Assembly: GCA_002633005.1 (NCBI GenBank)
Contig: NMRA01000147.1
Span: 126,001-190,000 of the forward strand
DNA: 64,000 nt
Source: Phoronis australis
Taxonomy: Eukaryota; Phoronida; Phoronidae
Direction: 5' to 3'
The notes under the pieces were generated by a model. The model did no database searches, was not told the DNA's origin, and saw only the letters and a program-made list of their open reading frames with translations. The position numbers and the translations under genes are program-made. Below, in pieces: positions 12,621 through 26,717 of this stretch (position 1 is the stretch's first letter; each line of letters opens with the position of its first letter).

Positions 12621-15600
12621 TCACTTGGTAAAGAGACTCTGCCATGACTGATAACATTCCCAGGTATCTGGGTGCAAACTACCCACAATTGACGCACGCT
12701 TACAGTACATGAGGCGAATGTTTGAGGGTCCGTTGTCCAATCACAGTAACTGTGACAACTGGGAAACAACTATGTGTTTCCCAACACACTGAAAACGCTT
12801 ATAGCTGAACTCCATCTGGTTTAGCAACACCCGTCTCAAAAAAAAACTTAACCTGATAGGATTTCATTTTCATTACCAAAAAGTACATAGCGACCAACGA
12901 CAACCCAAGAAAACGCTTCAGAGTTTATCAAGATTGGCCAACCCTAAAACCAATCACCACGAGCAATATTAATATCATCAGACCCATTTATGAGTCAGAG
13001 TAAAACGTCTAATTGTATATTCATTTGTTAGAGATCTAAACAGGGAGACATTAAGCTTTAAAATTCTCTAACCATGAGCTAAATATCTGAGCCAAATTAT
13101 AAAGTTAGGTTTAAAGGTAATAATCTCTGAGTTGATATAAACAATGTTTAATGTTACATTATATTACATGACATTTAATTTCTTTCAAATACAAACTAAA
13201 ATATTTGCTGCTAATTATCATATTTAAGTCTTTCAAAAGTTCACTGCATTGTACTGCTAAAACTGCTCAGAACTTAATGTCACTTGATCATAGATGGACG
13301 ACACAGAGCTAATAATGAAATCAAATCTTCCTATTCACTTTTGAAACATTTTATTGTGTATGTAATATACTGTACATAATAATTATAATAAACTTAATCA
13401 CCAAAAGTACTATCACATTTTTACACTGTAAACAATGTTATGCAGTTACCCTTGACGTAATGTCTGTACACGGTAAAATCTTGCCAATTTAAAAACAACA
13501 TGGCGTGGCACATCCTTGCCAACTGAATTTTTATTGTTTCATTTTTCCATATAAGATAACTAACAGCAAAACAATGCTTTGTCACATTCTAGTTTTGTAT
13601 AAAAACTACCATCAGACAACGTTTTGGAAAAGTGCGAGGGAGAATTCACAAAAATATCAGAAGACCTTAAAAATCAAAATTTGAGTTTTGGAAATTATTT
13701 TTATCTGAACTTAGTGAGCCCTACACACCATGGCAGATTACCCTACATGTTGAGCTATGTTTGGATTTTTGCTCAAGAGACCCTGGATGATATCGCTCAC
13801 ATATTATCGGATGGTTGAAGTTTTGCATAGCACTGCAAAGATAACTATAACTCACAACATAAAGCGATGGGAAAAAATCTACAGTTTGAGACAGTGAGGA
13901 ATTTATACCTTTGCTCAAGGGGAGTGCTTATACCATATTTTAGAAACGCGCAATACTGACCATCCCAAATTCAAGACAGTGCATAATATTTAGTGCATGG
14001 ATTTTAAACTCGGTTGAAACAAAACACAATGTGCTGTATTACAGAAATGTGACCAATGCCAAAATGGCTCGCATGCTAATCCTCAACTGGAGAATTTTTA
14101 TCCTATACATTAAAATGTATAACTCAATATCATTCAATCATTTCGCAAACATTTCTAAGTCTGTTCAGCATTCATTCATTCATTTATTTGAGATTGCTCA
14201 ATTGTAAAATGATGACTCTTTTCTTCTGAAACCTGTCACAGAAACTGGTTTTTTGACATTTGCAGACTCGTTCTGACAAGCTGAAGAAAAAAATTAAATC
14301 TCCATCAGAGGGCACACCCTACATACGAGACCCGCAACAACCAGAAACAGGAACTCTAACTGGCCACCTCACAACATATAATTATTCATAAGATTGTCAT
14401 TAAATAAAAACAAAATAACGGAATAATTAGACAGATTTTAAACAGGACATCACAACCAATCTTGAAAATATTTTTTGTAGACTCGATTCCACTTACATCA
14501 ATTCATTTGTCAGTCACCTTCATTACTTTAAAAGCCTATCTCTTCACATAGTCACCTTTATACCGATTGGCCAATTAATGGTACAAACAACCCAGATTAA
14601 AATTAGAAACAATCAGAATAGCATAAAAGTACATAACATCCAGGCTCAATATATGAGATCATAATGACATGAAAACATGTTTTCATAAACATGTGCTCTG
14701 ATAAGCAGATGACGTTTAATCGTATTCAGGTTCCAGGATTCAAAATAAGATGTGATAAATTTTCAAGGGCAAAAACAGGGCTTGCTGCAATAAACAGTTG
14801 ATTAACTGCACAACTGCAGTACAGTCCTTCAGAAAGGCTTACAAAAAGAGACACGGTAGAGTCTTGTCATCCGGATAAATATTTTTTCAGTGACTTCTAA
14901 GGTTGTTGTGGACCAATGCCAGCAATTTCAAACAAAATATTGTCAGATATGAGCAATGTAGAATGTGGGAATGATCAAATAATAATTTGGTCCACTTATC
15001 GTTCATGAAAAAATCACCAGCTTACACAGCGCAGTGTTTTTGTGCTTTGTGAAAACCAATATTAGATAAACCATTTAAAAATATTACTTTTCACCGTTTT
15101 TACATAAGGGTTAGCATTGAAATTTAAAAAACTCTTGTATTGGACATAAATTAAAATCAAGTTCATTTCCCCACGCAAAAAATATACAAGCGACTCAACA
15201 TATTATTTTCAATCTATCAATATTTTTTTTTATTGTAAAAATGTAGTGCATCTGTAATAAAATTAAGCATACTCTAAAAATTAAAAGAAAAAACATTTAG
15301 CATTTTATCGAACAACCTACTCATATGAGGAGAGGGTTGAGCAAAAGGAAATAAAACATCGAAAAATTTAAGGGCAGTCTCATCATGGCTTCAACAAATT
15401 TGTTAAAATGTCGTTCGTTAGCCATATTTATAACAAATTGCAGTAAAGCGCCTCACATAAATCAGATCTAACAGAACCAAGAAATTTGACCAGAATAAGG
15501 GATATGCTAATTGACCTCAAGGTCCAAGAGCGGAGCTTTGATAATCCGAGTTATGCAGACTCGACTTTTGCAAGTTTTACTGTGTAAATTTTAAACAAAA

Positions 15601-18600
15601 TTACAAAACCTTTCGACCTCATGAACAACATCTATATATGGTAACTAAAGTGCAACATTACCATGGGATGTTTGGAGTTCCACGCATTGATCCGTTCTGA
15701 TTTTGCATGTCACAACAGAATTTTAAATACGTGTAAACTAATACGTTTTCCAAAGTTATTATGTTCAGGGTGAAACTAGGTGGAGATGGTTCTGATGTAC
15801 TACATAGTTTTGTTTGATCTTGGATTGAGCATGCTCATAAGTTATAAAAAATTAACTTGAGGAACATTTTCGGTTTTACTGTCGGAAAACACAATTTTTG
15901 GACAATTGTTGAATGGGATGGACTAGTCTTAGAGCTACTAGGTTTGACCAGACCTAGAACGGAACAAAATATGCTGTTTTGTGATTTTATTACAAATCCT
16001 CAATTCTCAACATTGGCTGCCAGTCATTCGCCAAAATCAAGGCCAATGACTTTATCGGTTAGATGATATTTAGCGAGGGGTTTAGCACTGCAAGCACAGC
16101 ATCGCACTGAGACCACTGAGGTTGTGAATTTGAATTCGTGTTGGGGTTGATCTACAAAAACTTATCTCATGGACTGTCACACTTTAGGAACTAGTTTTTT
16201 GTTTGTTTCCTGTAGGCTGTCTGCACAATATTGATCCATTTCTTCCTGTTACTGTAAATTGTTTGTATGAGAAAGGAATTTTTAAAAACCTGGGAAACCT
16301 CAGTTAACCGCATGAATACTCTTCAGTGTAACACATAGAATTTTATTCCATCTATTCTCTTGACACAACGTCTATCATATAACAGACCTTTGGTCCAATT
16401 TTGCGAAATTTAACAAGGTACAGTTGTAATTTTAGCAAAATAGAGAAAAAATGCAGTATAAACTAATGTCTTACACGCGACAATATTTTTGATCATTAAT
16501 ATGCAGCTGCAAGATTGTTTCTAGGCACAACAGGTTTCAAACATAAATCACACATTCGGTCAGTACACCCATTTTGACATCCCAGATGATAAATGTTCAC
16601 CTCAAATGCCCCAGAGCTGTGATAAGCTGACCTAGATCGACTATAATCCAATCAACAGGTGAACTGTTTCTCACCTGTTTTAAGATTAGCAAAGCAGTTG
16701 ATACTTAAGGTCACTGAACGCAACAGACTTAAAAACAACAAAAATGTTGGGTATCATAAGGTTATTCATTCACGGTTTTGTTGACATATCAAGTTAATGC
16801 TTTTCTTCGGTTGCAACATGACAGAGTAAATCCTGAAAAGAGGAGTTTTGTAAACTTTTCGAGAAAAGATAACAACCTGAAAGAAAGCTTTACATAACAA
16901 TTACCTGGATTTGTATCGCACATTTGTCAACATATAGCAATAGTCTGGCCTTTTATCACAATAAAATCAGCTTTAGGAAAATGTGAAGTTATTTCTTTAT
17001 GACACTGAAGAAAGTTGAGACCAATACTTCGCCGCAACAGAAATATGCGGACATCGATTATTGTAATTGCAGGTAAAACTTCAGTAAAGGCCATAAATTT
17101 CCCATTTTTATGAACATTAATTTTTCCGTAAGGGTCTAAACATGGATTCCATTAACAATAACGGAAGGAATAAAACAGTAAGTGGCAGTTCTTGGTGTCA
17201 ACCGAGACCTCAATAGAAGCAGTCAGTTGAACCATTATGTCACTTCACATAAATCAATGCATTCTCTGACAACTCAGTCAACCCTCCACCACTTGGGTCA
17301 TCTTCATAAAAAGTGTCTTAAAACCCAAACAAACGCACGCATGCACACATGCACATACACTTGCCAATGTATTGTTACCTATCACGGACAAGCACAGCTG
17401 TAAACACTGGGCATTTATTTCAATACATGTCTCCCAAAAAGCACAAAATAACACCAGACACGGATTGAGAATGAAAGGACAACAGAAATGATACAACTAC
17501 TTTTAGAAATTCTTTGCTTTTTATCTACAATTTCCACTAAAAGCAAGTCTTTTTTCTATATCGATTCTAATTGTAAAATTAAAAACTAGTACTTCAAAAA
17601 TCATTTTAATTCATGAAACAGTTCAATTCATGAGCACAAGGGGTCGCACTTATTCCACTATGGTAGAATTTTGGATGCCGGCCAAAAACCTTGAGTGAGA
17701 TCAATACAGTGCAGTGCACTCTGTTGTCATTCTATCAAACTAAATAAAGCTAACAGTGACATCTTTTGTTGATAACCTTAAACAACTCTAGCACAACTGC
17801 CTTATGACATGAGGAGGAACTGATCTTAGAATAGCTCATCAGACATGGCTGCATCTCCTGAGCAACTAATGTACATCAACGACACATTTCATGAAATGTG
17901 GCTTTAGCTTTAAGCCAGAAATTTTGTCTAAAGTTTTTGCCCCAACTTAGCAATAGTATGCTGGTATATTCTCTGAGACTAAGTACTTTCCAGAAGTGAA
18001 GTGAAATTATTTTTTGAAAATGGGTGTGGGAAAGGTAAGGCAAATTGAGGATTTCAATTCAAAGTCACTATTCATGAAACACACTCCAGATTTCCAAAGC
18101 TGATGCAAGCCAATGAGTGTAAATATGTCCAAGATATAGCAGGTATATCAATTTAATACAAGATATTACAAATTATCCGTGCAATGTGTATCGTTGCTTG
18201 TCATGATTGACAGTAAGTAGAAGCGATAGCAATTTTCCCTTGAATATTCTATGATTCAATTTTTCCATACAGAATACGGTGTCACTGACGATTTGTTTAG
18301 TGAGGCTGTATTCTACTGCTATAGTAACGTGAGGCACGTGTAACGAAACACTGATGAGGACTTGAACAGTCTTAAAGCTACATTTCGCTCTATATATCTA
18401 AACGAAAACAAAAAATAAAATTCCGCACTTCACTCTCATAAGATTCGTCTCATAACAGTCCTTACCATGATAGGATTTCATGTCCATTATCAATTTGAAC
18501 TGGAAATAGAATTCTACCGCGGTAAGGAATTTTACGAGTCCGATGCTATAAGAGCAAAATGTCTACTTTGATTTTTGTTCTTAACAAGCTTTACTGGATG

Positions 18601-18917
18601 AAATGCAGCTTTAAGATTAACATATTAAAGGCATATCAAGAATTGCTGTTTAAGTAATAGGACTATTACAATGGGATACCTCGTTTCACACATTGTTTGA
18701 TTAAATTTTGTGACAGTCACAAAAAATCGAGTCTTGAAATACGACAAGTAAACAATTCTTTCTTTGTGTGGTTATACTGTGGTCAGAATGGAGCTCATAG
18801 GTTTTTCAGCTTAATGCATCATTTCATACATAATTATCTTGCATGGAAGATGGCCATCTTTGACCCGCCCATGTAACACGTACAAGAGTTACGAATGACA
18901 AGAGTGTTGGTACTCAC
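12621..18917. other. no gene confidently seen
   Basis: AT-rich stretch, probably intron downstream of the TRAK exon. I searched the minus strand for the next conserved TRAK string (QMTKTYND) and did not find codons for MTK in a fitting context. Confidence 0.5.
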
Positions 18918-19121
18918 TGAAATACTTGAGCGTCAGTTCTATTTGTTCGTCAGTGAGATCGAGGTCTGTGTCGTACGACACTAATGGAGTCTGAATCCAG
19001 TCTTCGTTGTCGTAACCACCAAACCGCGTTAACGTGTCAGCCCTGAGACGGTATCTAGGAAACGACTCTTCTATTAAGCTGAAGATTTCAACTTCTGGCA
19101 AATTACCACTGTTACACACGT
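18918..19121 (-). CDS. TRAK: TRAK/Milton N-terminal (HAP1_N) exon
   Basis: 204 bp, acceptor ttctttcag, donor GTGAGT, phase 1 to phase 1. Encodes VCNSGNLPEVEIFSLIEESF, then YRLRADTL and LTDEQIELTLKYF. These match, in order, the N-terminal block of trafficking kinesin proteins TRAK1/TRAK2, Drosophila Milton and HAP1 (DVCNSTDLPEVEI, YKLRADTI, LTTEQIEETLKYF). TRAK links kinesin-1 and dynein to mitochondrial Miro. Two extra residues occur before GGYDNEDW compared with mammals. The single leftover base (A) would allow Ile at the next codon, as in TRAK2. The following exon (QMTKTYND block) was not found in the 18.9 kb to the left. Confidence 0.88.
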
Positions 19122-19451
19122 CTGAAAGAAATAAAATAGCAAAACCTTAGTGTGAAGTGGCTATAAATTCATCTATGGCACAAAAATATTTAGATTGTGA
19201 TCACTAACCATTATGAAATTTGATCTCCAAATGTTCCTTAGGCAACTTCAGGGTTTCAAAAGAATGGCTTGTTGGTTCTTAGAAGGTGCTCTACAGCTTG
19301 GCTTGTTGCGACATATCACACCAAGTACAGTGCCACAGAATAACAAACTATTATTTCTTTGCAAACACAGAAATCTCTTCTCATCTGTGTAAGGAGCAAG
19401 TCAACACCCATTTGATAGTGGTGAGAGTTCTAAAGTCCGCTTCTTAAATGG

Positions 19452-19660
19452 AATACAGGTTTACAGCCACATACCTAAGCCCTAACCCCTGAAGACAGGT
19501 TTACAGCTACAGACCAAAGCCCGGGCCCAGAATGCAGGTATATAGCCACAGACCAAAGCCTCGGCCCCAGAATGCAGGTTTATAGCCACAGACCAAAGCC
19601 TCGGCCCCAGAATGCAGGTTTATAGCCACAGGCCTAAGACCAGGCCCAGAATCCCAAAGC
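19452..19660. repeat. minisatellite, about 40-bp unit
   Basis: Four to five units built on aggtttatagccacagacc followed by aaagcctcggccccagaatg. The two central units are identical; outer ones are diverged. Lies in the intron just upstream of the TRAK exon. Confidence 0.85.
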
Positions 19661-20639
19661 CTAGTAGTTTCTCTGGTCTCACCAATTTCAGACAAGAAGC
19701 ATTCCTAAGCTTCACATCTTTTCATTTTTCATGGGCATTTAATATTATCAAAAATCCTAGTAAATTTTTGACATATTATCTGATAACAGCTTTAGTACAA
19801 CTTGTGCCAACAATCATCAACAAATAATCAATAATAAGAAATTTACTTGCATGCCAAGTGTCGTAAATTAGTGAGATTTTACCAAGTAATTCCCACTTCC
19901 ACTATTCAAGAAACAAAACAAATAATTCCGTCGCACAATTTGAGCCAAAACATCTGCTTCCAACGATGTCTTAAAGTAAAGATCCCATTAGAATGACATA
20001 AGATTGATGTGAAATCCTAGGTTTTCATTACTCAACAATTTTGTTTCTAAAAACATCTGACTTAGAGGTATTAATTTACAGTACTTCACTAATTTTGCGC
20101 AAAACATAATTGACAAAATTATCAGTTTTTCATTTTATTGAATCTTATTACTTCACTGCAAGTCTGCAAATGACAAAAATTTACCAAAATTTGTTTAATG
20201 TCGTCAACACCGTACAAACCATGCTATTAATAGACTAAAATTATCTTACTCTTTACTTTTGCGGAGAGAATTGACAAAATAGAATTTCTCTTGTCACCAA
20301 ACCATATTGTTTGCTAAATAATTGAAGAATTACCGAAATTTCAATCTAGAGGCATCTATACTTTACACATTCACACAGAATGACGAAACTAAATACGGTG
20401 CATATTTATACGTTCTTTAAATTTGGATCAAGTAGGTGTGCCAAATATCACATAACATACCATGCATTCCCGACGGTGTAAGCCTCAATCACCGGATCTA
20501 GTCCTAACATGATCAATTCTTTATCTGCACCCAGTCAGTTATGTAAATGACTTATCTCAAACATGTGATCAGTCACATTCAGGAGAATACCAACTGCAGA
20601 ACATATGAAGCCTTTAACTAATATTTGAATGCTCAGTGA

Positions 20640-21190
20640 TGGCAATTTGATGATACAGGATTGTAAAGCTATGCGGGATTGTAGAAACATGTCCAAATTT
20701 GGCTAACTTCGATACACGTACCACATGTCTGAAATGGCTACATGGATTCACAATTATGTTCAAATACTGAGCGCTGTTCTTTAATACGCTTTCTTGGAAT
20801 TGCTTTTGAAATGTTCCAGTATTGCATGAGGGGCTAACAAATAATAGATCCTTTAAGACATTCACGAAAAAATTGAAAAAGTTGCACCAAAGGAACACAG
20901 AATAATTTAGAAAACTGTAACAGTATTTTTGCGATTTCATCTTGAACATTTAAGTCAAACAAAACTTGGCTTTGTTATTGCTACTATTGTTTTGCTATAC
21001 ATGTACCGTCAACATTTACATGCTTTCTACTTTCAGAAAATGTTTACTTTTATCCAGTTAAATCTACAGTTTTCTAGATATTTGCCTAAATACACACAAT
21101 TACTGAAAAGGTCCAACAGAACCTTGTTCATTATCAAACAAAATCCTAACAGTGTTACATTCATTAAGTACCTCTTTAAAACCCGTTTGT
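20640..21190. repeat. old dispersed repeat, copy
   Basis: Contains the strings aaatttggctaacttc, ttgaaatgttccag, ctttctactttcag and ctagatatttgcctaaatac. The same series, diverged, occurs at 28100-28560, 52225-52314 plus 53745-54180 (reverse, split by a transposon), 55708-56110 (second allele) and 58300-58760. No coding. Confidence 0.6.
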
Positions 21191-21464
21191 GTAACACTAC
21201 GTTCCAATCACACATAGCAGTCTAAATTGTCAGTCTCTTCAATTAGCAGTAGTCAGATCCAGCACCAGGTGTCAGTTTACGCAACAATTGTCTCATCAAA
21301 TAAGTCTGCTTAAGGTACGCATAATCACCATGTTCTTAAATGCGCAGAAAAGTTGTCACACGACCTCATTATGCCACAAGGAAATGTTCAACAAGCGACT
21401 CAGCAGATAGTGGTCGACACTAAATCTGAGTTGTTCCATAAAGTATTAGTTGAAATGCCTCATT

Positions 21465-21532
21465 TCAATACTGTCGAAGGGGTCTGACTTCTGTCTCGTC
21501 GTCAACATCATCCAGTGATGGACTTTTATAAT
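21465..21532 (-). CDS. candidate terminal exon with stop
   Basis: 68 bp from a gatatgtag acceptor to a TGA, phase 1 start. Encodes YKSPSLDDVDDETEVRPLRQ then Y-stop. The phase would fit the 22503-22729 exon, making a short isoform that ends here instead of splicing to the TRAK block. Acceptor lacks a clear pyrimidine tract; could be chance. Confidence 0.25.
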
Positions 21533-22502
21533 CTACATATCACGCAGGCTTATCCATCGTTTGACTCAATTGTGTGTCTGCCTGTGATGCACAACATTTT
21601 TAGCAAGTCGCAATCGTAACAATGGCGGGCAAATAAAATTTTCTAAAACTCTGAAAAGCTTAGTATCTGTGAGATTCACGATACAGAATGAGATCCACTT
21701 TTAGCATCATCTTTTGATCGACTGGTGGACTCACAAACAGGGAATAGTTTTCAAGTAGCACTTTAATCTACTTGCCATTAAAATCACTACTTCCCCTTCG
21801 TTCCACTAGGATACAATTAATGGAGATGCACTAGTACTCCCAACTCTAGCCAGAAACAACCATGTTTGAAAGAGAATGAAAGAATGTTTTGCCACGTCAT
21901 TAGTGCCGATTTGCATTTACAAGTGTCGTACATTGGTTTGGTAATTTTAACAGTGAAAATTAAAGCAAAAAACAACTGTAACTTCAAGGCATGGAAACCA
22001 GACCATCTCCATCGTGTGAACACCAACAATGGCATAACCTATGCTGACAAACATTCAGGTATAACATATTGCCAGATCTTCTGGAAACCAACAAGAAAAC
22101 CCTATTAACCTATTAACCATGTTAAGGAACAAGTTGAAACTAATTTTATCGCAGAAAGTAGTTTAATTCTAAAGTTGGCGATTTCCATGAAGCAAATTAT
22201 AGAGAACATTGCCACGTGACCACCAAACATTGCTGAAGGCTTGACTCAAAAGTAGACCAATAGCAAGCTTTTGAGTAACCTCTTCAATTTCACACACTGT
22301 GATGGATCCATTTTCGAGTTGACCCTCGATTAAAAGTTAGCGGTCACGGCCCATGTGTTCTCAGCTTTTTAGACAAACTCAATAAGTTTAATCCCGTCGG
22401 ACTGTGAACCACTCCCGTCGGTAAAACCACACCGAGCAACAGTGACAGATTGGAAAATTTATTGAGTGCAAGCACTGCCTCCCTAGAATGCTCGCAACTT
22501 AC

Positions 22503-22729
22503 CAGTTAACGTGGACGCTTCACGGGAATTAGTCATCAAACCATTCTGAACGGCCGGCTCGTGCTGCGAAGGCTTGAACAATCTCTTGGTGTCCGGCAGA
22601 AGGTCGGCCGAGGCCAGCTTGCCAGATGTGTACGATATCCGACTGACGCCCGGGCCGGGCACGTCAGTACTGAAGCCACCGTCTAGTGTGTCACGGTGGT
22701 TAAGTAGCCTAAGGGCCACCTCTATCTCC
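22503..22729 (-). CDS. TRAK: upstream exon of TRAK-like gene
   Basis: 227 bp, acceptor ctttccag, donor GTAAGT. Begins with one base completing a codon and ends with G. Joining to the 18.9 kb exon gives Asp and the string NSREASTLTDVCNS, close to NHRDSESITDVCS of TRAK2, which supports the link. The rest (EIEVALRLLNHRDTLDGG, then SYTSGKLASADLLPDTKRLF) is not recognised. No in-frame ATG precedes it inside the exon; an internal ATG (GLMTNSRE) could serve as an alternative start. The acceptor implies at least one upstream exon. Confidence 0.7.
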
Positions 22730-25700
22730 CTGGAAAGAAAAAAAACAAGAAATTAAAGCATTGTTTTACGTACTAACAGTAGATTTCAAAGCAGCTGTTC
22801 TCATGAAGAAAATATCAGCCGTTACATGGGCTTCCAGCAGGCACTGTTTCACGTAATGGGTCTGGCTTAGTGACCGGCACAAAGCTGATGCTTTGCAACA
22901 AGAACTGTAAAATCACCAAGTCACTTAAAGGGGTCCCAAACTTTGAGAACTGATTCCAGTGTGTTATTCAGTGAAGAAAACTGTAAGTCTGGTTTTTCAA
23001 ATGCGGGACCTCTGTGACTATTACAGAAAATCTGCACCTTTTTTAAAGACAACATTGGCTTAATATTGACTTCCTTTATCACATCTTGAGAGCACAACTT
23101 CCCTTCAATGGTATAATGACCACTGAGATTGTGTTGGAGCCATGTACCAAACCATTGTTAGGAGTTGTAATGGTATTTTGGGCTTATGTCGAGATAATGA
23201 GAAAGGACAGCACAAAAACAGAAAGCATTTTCTCAATAAGGTGAAACTACTATTTCACCGACTCGCATTGCTGCCATATTTCAACACCACGGGAGTAAAA
23301 CTTTACAAAAATGAAGATATCTGAAGAAAAAAGTGAACAGTAATGTTTTGAAAAACCAACTGATACTGAGACATGTCAAGTGGTTTTTCTACCCAAATCA
23401 ATCCTAAACACCTTCAGAAGTTTTCTCTATCTCAGTAGCAGCACTTTAAAGCATCTTTCACCAACAACAGAAAGATGATGTTGAACACAAAGTCACTGAG
23501 AAAAGCATTCTGGAGCTACACAGATGCAAACATTTTTACATTTCTTTCGAACACTAAAACGATTTCTACATCCAAATTCATTCTCACCATCCTCAGGAAT
23601 GCATTTAGTTGTCAACTCTGAACTGTTGAATCAATAAAAGCTTCCTTTCAGCCCTCATTACTTCTCAAAGTAACCACGAACCATGACTTCGATAACTATT
23701 GCATCAAAGCAACCCAGTATCTTGTAGTCACATGCTCCCTCTGTAGTGCACATTCAAAACCAACACTCTAATGTAAGGAAGCAGCTGAAGAAGTCTTGAG
23801 CCAAACTTCAAACCCCAAAATTCAAATAAGTATAATAAAGCAACATAAGGTCTTCACCGGGTATCCGCAACTGATCAGCTTCAGATTCACAAAATAAAAG
23901 ACGTGATGACTGTCACGCAATTGCGTTTATGCATCACCTAGCTGTACTGAACAAAGTTCAAAATGGCTTAAAATAATTTGTTCTGATTAGATATCATTTC
24001 TAAATGGAAAGTGGGAAACCAAGACGGAAGGAAGTAAATCTCTACGTGTAGAGAAATTTCAGCTTTTTACATGCCAAACTGAGGACACTCAGCCTAAGCA
24101 TGCCATGAGGTCAGTGGTGTTTTCATGCCAAGCAAGTAAAGAAGCAAATACCACAACAAATGTGCTTCAGGCAGAACAAAAGCGGGTTTTCAGTGGTCAA
24201 ACTGCAAAAGTTTGCCCAACATTCTAGATAGCATTCAAAACTACAAAGGTAGTGACTTATACTTTGAGAGAAATTGAAGAATTAATCTAGTTTGTGAAGT
24301 CCCGGCAGGCGATGCATAAGACAGAGGATCACCATTATCCACTAGCAAATCTCAACAATAAGAAACATAATTCCATCCACATAGGACAACACAACCCCTA
24401 CTATGTTTCACATAACAAAATGCGGACATCTACGCTAAACAAGCATCCATTGAGCCTCGTACATTAAACATACCGTAGTATCTCTTGCAACATTTCTACT
24501 GACCTCCAGAAACTACTTACCGTATTGTGGCTACCACAACCTACCATAACCTACCAAATTATTCTTTCAGAAGATTCACCAACACCTAACACAGCAAGGT
24601 TGGTTTCACCACATGAGTGCATACACACAGTCAACAGGCCAAGGATTAGAGTATTAACAAAACAACCTTCCTAAGTCTAATGTGCAACCCAACTTGACCA
24701 TTAGCAGCAAGCAAATAGCAAGACAGTGAAAATCTGGTCCAGATCTGATGGTGAACTAAGCTAATTGACTTGAGCCAGCATCCATGGCAGTAGGTAACAA
24801 CAGTGCACACAGGCTTGATTAATGCGTTTATGTAAACTGATGAGTCATAATTAAAGCAAAATAGCCTGATTGTATGTGTTCAGGCTTAATATTACTTTGA
24901 AATATTATAAATAATCAAAGCCAGGGAGAATGATTATTAAGTCGATGTCAAAATCTATAATATACAAATCACGTTGTTAGCAGTGAATTTAACCTCAGAG
25001 CCAATCAGTAATCATTTGGCGCATAAACTAGGAATGCTAATTGAGAAATTACAAAAATTCTTTGTAATATATTCTGTGACCAGAACAGGGATTAAAAAGA
25101 TGTCGCATCAATACACTTTCATCCGCCAATGAAAGTAATAGTCACTTACTGCAAACAAAGGAAGTTATTACATCCGAAAATTTCAAATTTCAGTAGATCC
25201 ATTCTTGTTGTTTTATTTACCGATTTATTTACTGCAAACAACATGTTTGGTAATCAAGCAATTAATTGTATTTAGCAAAACTTGACGACTGAAATGGCCT
25301 GAAAATAAGATTCAAAATCATGAATGCACAAGAAGTATAATTCTGTGATTTAACTTAGTTAGGTTGAGAGATAATTTATAGAAAATGGTAATTTAGTAGT
25401 ACATGATCCCAGTTTCTAATAGATAATAAATAAACTGGGACTGCAAACATACATGCATCATTTTTATTACTTTCCAAGTAAACTGCCTGCATTGGGTCTT
25501 CATTCAATCCCTCTAGGATGTCTACCGTACTTCAAATTTAATGTAAAACTAATTACTATGCTAAAAAAAGCCTTTCAAGTAATTAATAGCACGGCAGAAT
25601 TGTCAGATATAATTATTTTGAAAGAATAATTTCGTTTACATTCAACATTTAGCGAAAAAAATATATTTTGCTAAGAAATATTAAGGTACAATCTCAGACA

Positions 25701-26717
25701 AAGGTAATTGCCAAAGTAGCATTTTGTTCATTTTTAAGGGCTTCAAACATTGTTGGGAATGATCACATTTCATAAAACTATTGTCTGTATACAGTTGTGG
25801 TACAGAACTTGGTAATGCATTATTTTGACTCAAGATTTGTATCATAAAATACAAAAAAATCAAAAATCAAACTTTATCTTTAAATTATCATCTGAACAAT
25901 TTAGTGCCTAAATTTTATTGCCACGCAAAGATTGTCGGAGTGGTTAAATATGAGGTGACACTTCCCATATAGGAACTAACTTAATCAGCTGTATGTTGGC
26001 ACTTGGCAGTCCTTTGCAAATATGATCCTGATGAAGTCTAATGAATAGACAAAACCTTAATTGAACATGAGCTTCTTTATTTGTGCGGGGATCGTGGGCT
26101 TTTTAATCAGATAGGAACTGTAAATGGAGACCTGCAGAGTTCAAATTTGATCAAAACAGACAGGTACCTAAGTTACCCACAGAGGTCTGAAATGTGCAAC
26201 CTTCCAAGTCAACTGTGGCAACCTGCACCAAAAGACAAGGTTTCACATGACAATTTGAAAATATGACTGCTTTTAGTGTTTACTGTCTACAAAAACTCAG
26301 CAACAAGGATTACAGAGAATTTCATTGGTTATTAACAAGAAAAGCTTCTGCAACGATATTGTGCACTCCACAAACACACATCGCAAGTACTAAGCATCCC
26401 TCATTGTCTTGAAAATGCGCTCAAATTTTAACACAGGACCTGCCCTTAACACAGGCACTGTCTGGAATTTGGCTGTTACAAGTTAGACTCGTAGGATTGG
26501 AATGGGAAAGCGCTGCAAGGTGTTTTCATAGCCATATATTATCCAGTAAACTTGAAATTGACTGACATGGACACAAACAACTTTTTCATCATTTGGCAGG
26601 ACTATATCTATTGGTGTATTTATTTGCCAAGGTTCTCTCAGACTGAACTTTGACGTCACAGAAAAAAGGCAATTTACAGATGACATACTGCATTTCAAAG
26701 CTGATTCACCAACTCAC
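22730..26717. other. presumed intron
   Basis: No exon-like segment or recognisable repeat apart from general AT-richness. Confidence 0.5.

Noticed and set aside
16905-16946. Possible 41-bp minus-strand exon (YCYMLTNVRYKS)
   Set aside because: Open and phase-compatible but very short, with a poor acceptor; cannot be told from chance.
18469-18508. Possible 38-bp exon following the TRAK block (acceptor tctatttccag, donor GTAAGG)
   Set aside because: Phase fits, but the protein does not match the conserved TRAK continuation, and the donor region (gataggatttcat) is part of a repeat also seen at 12855.
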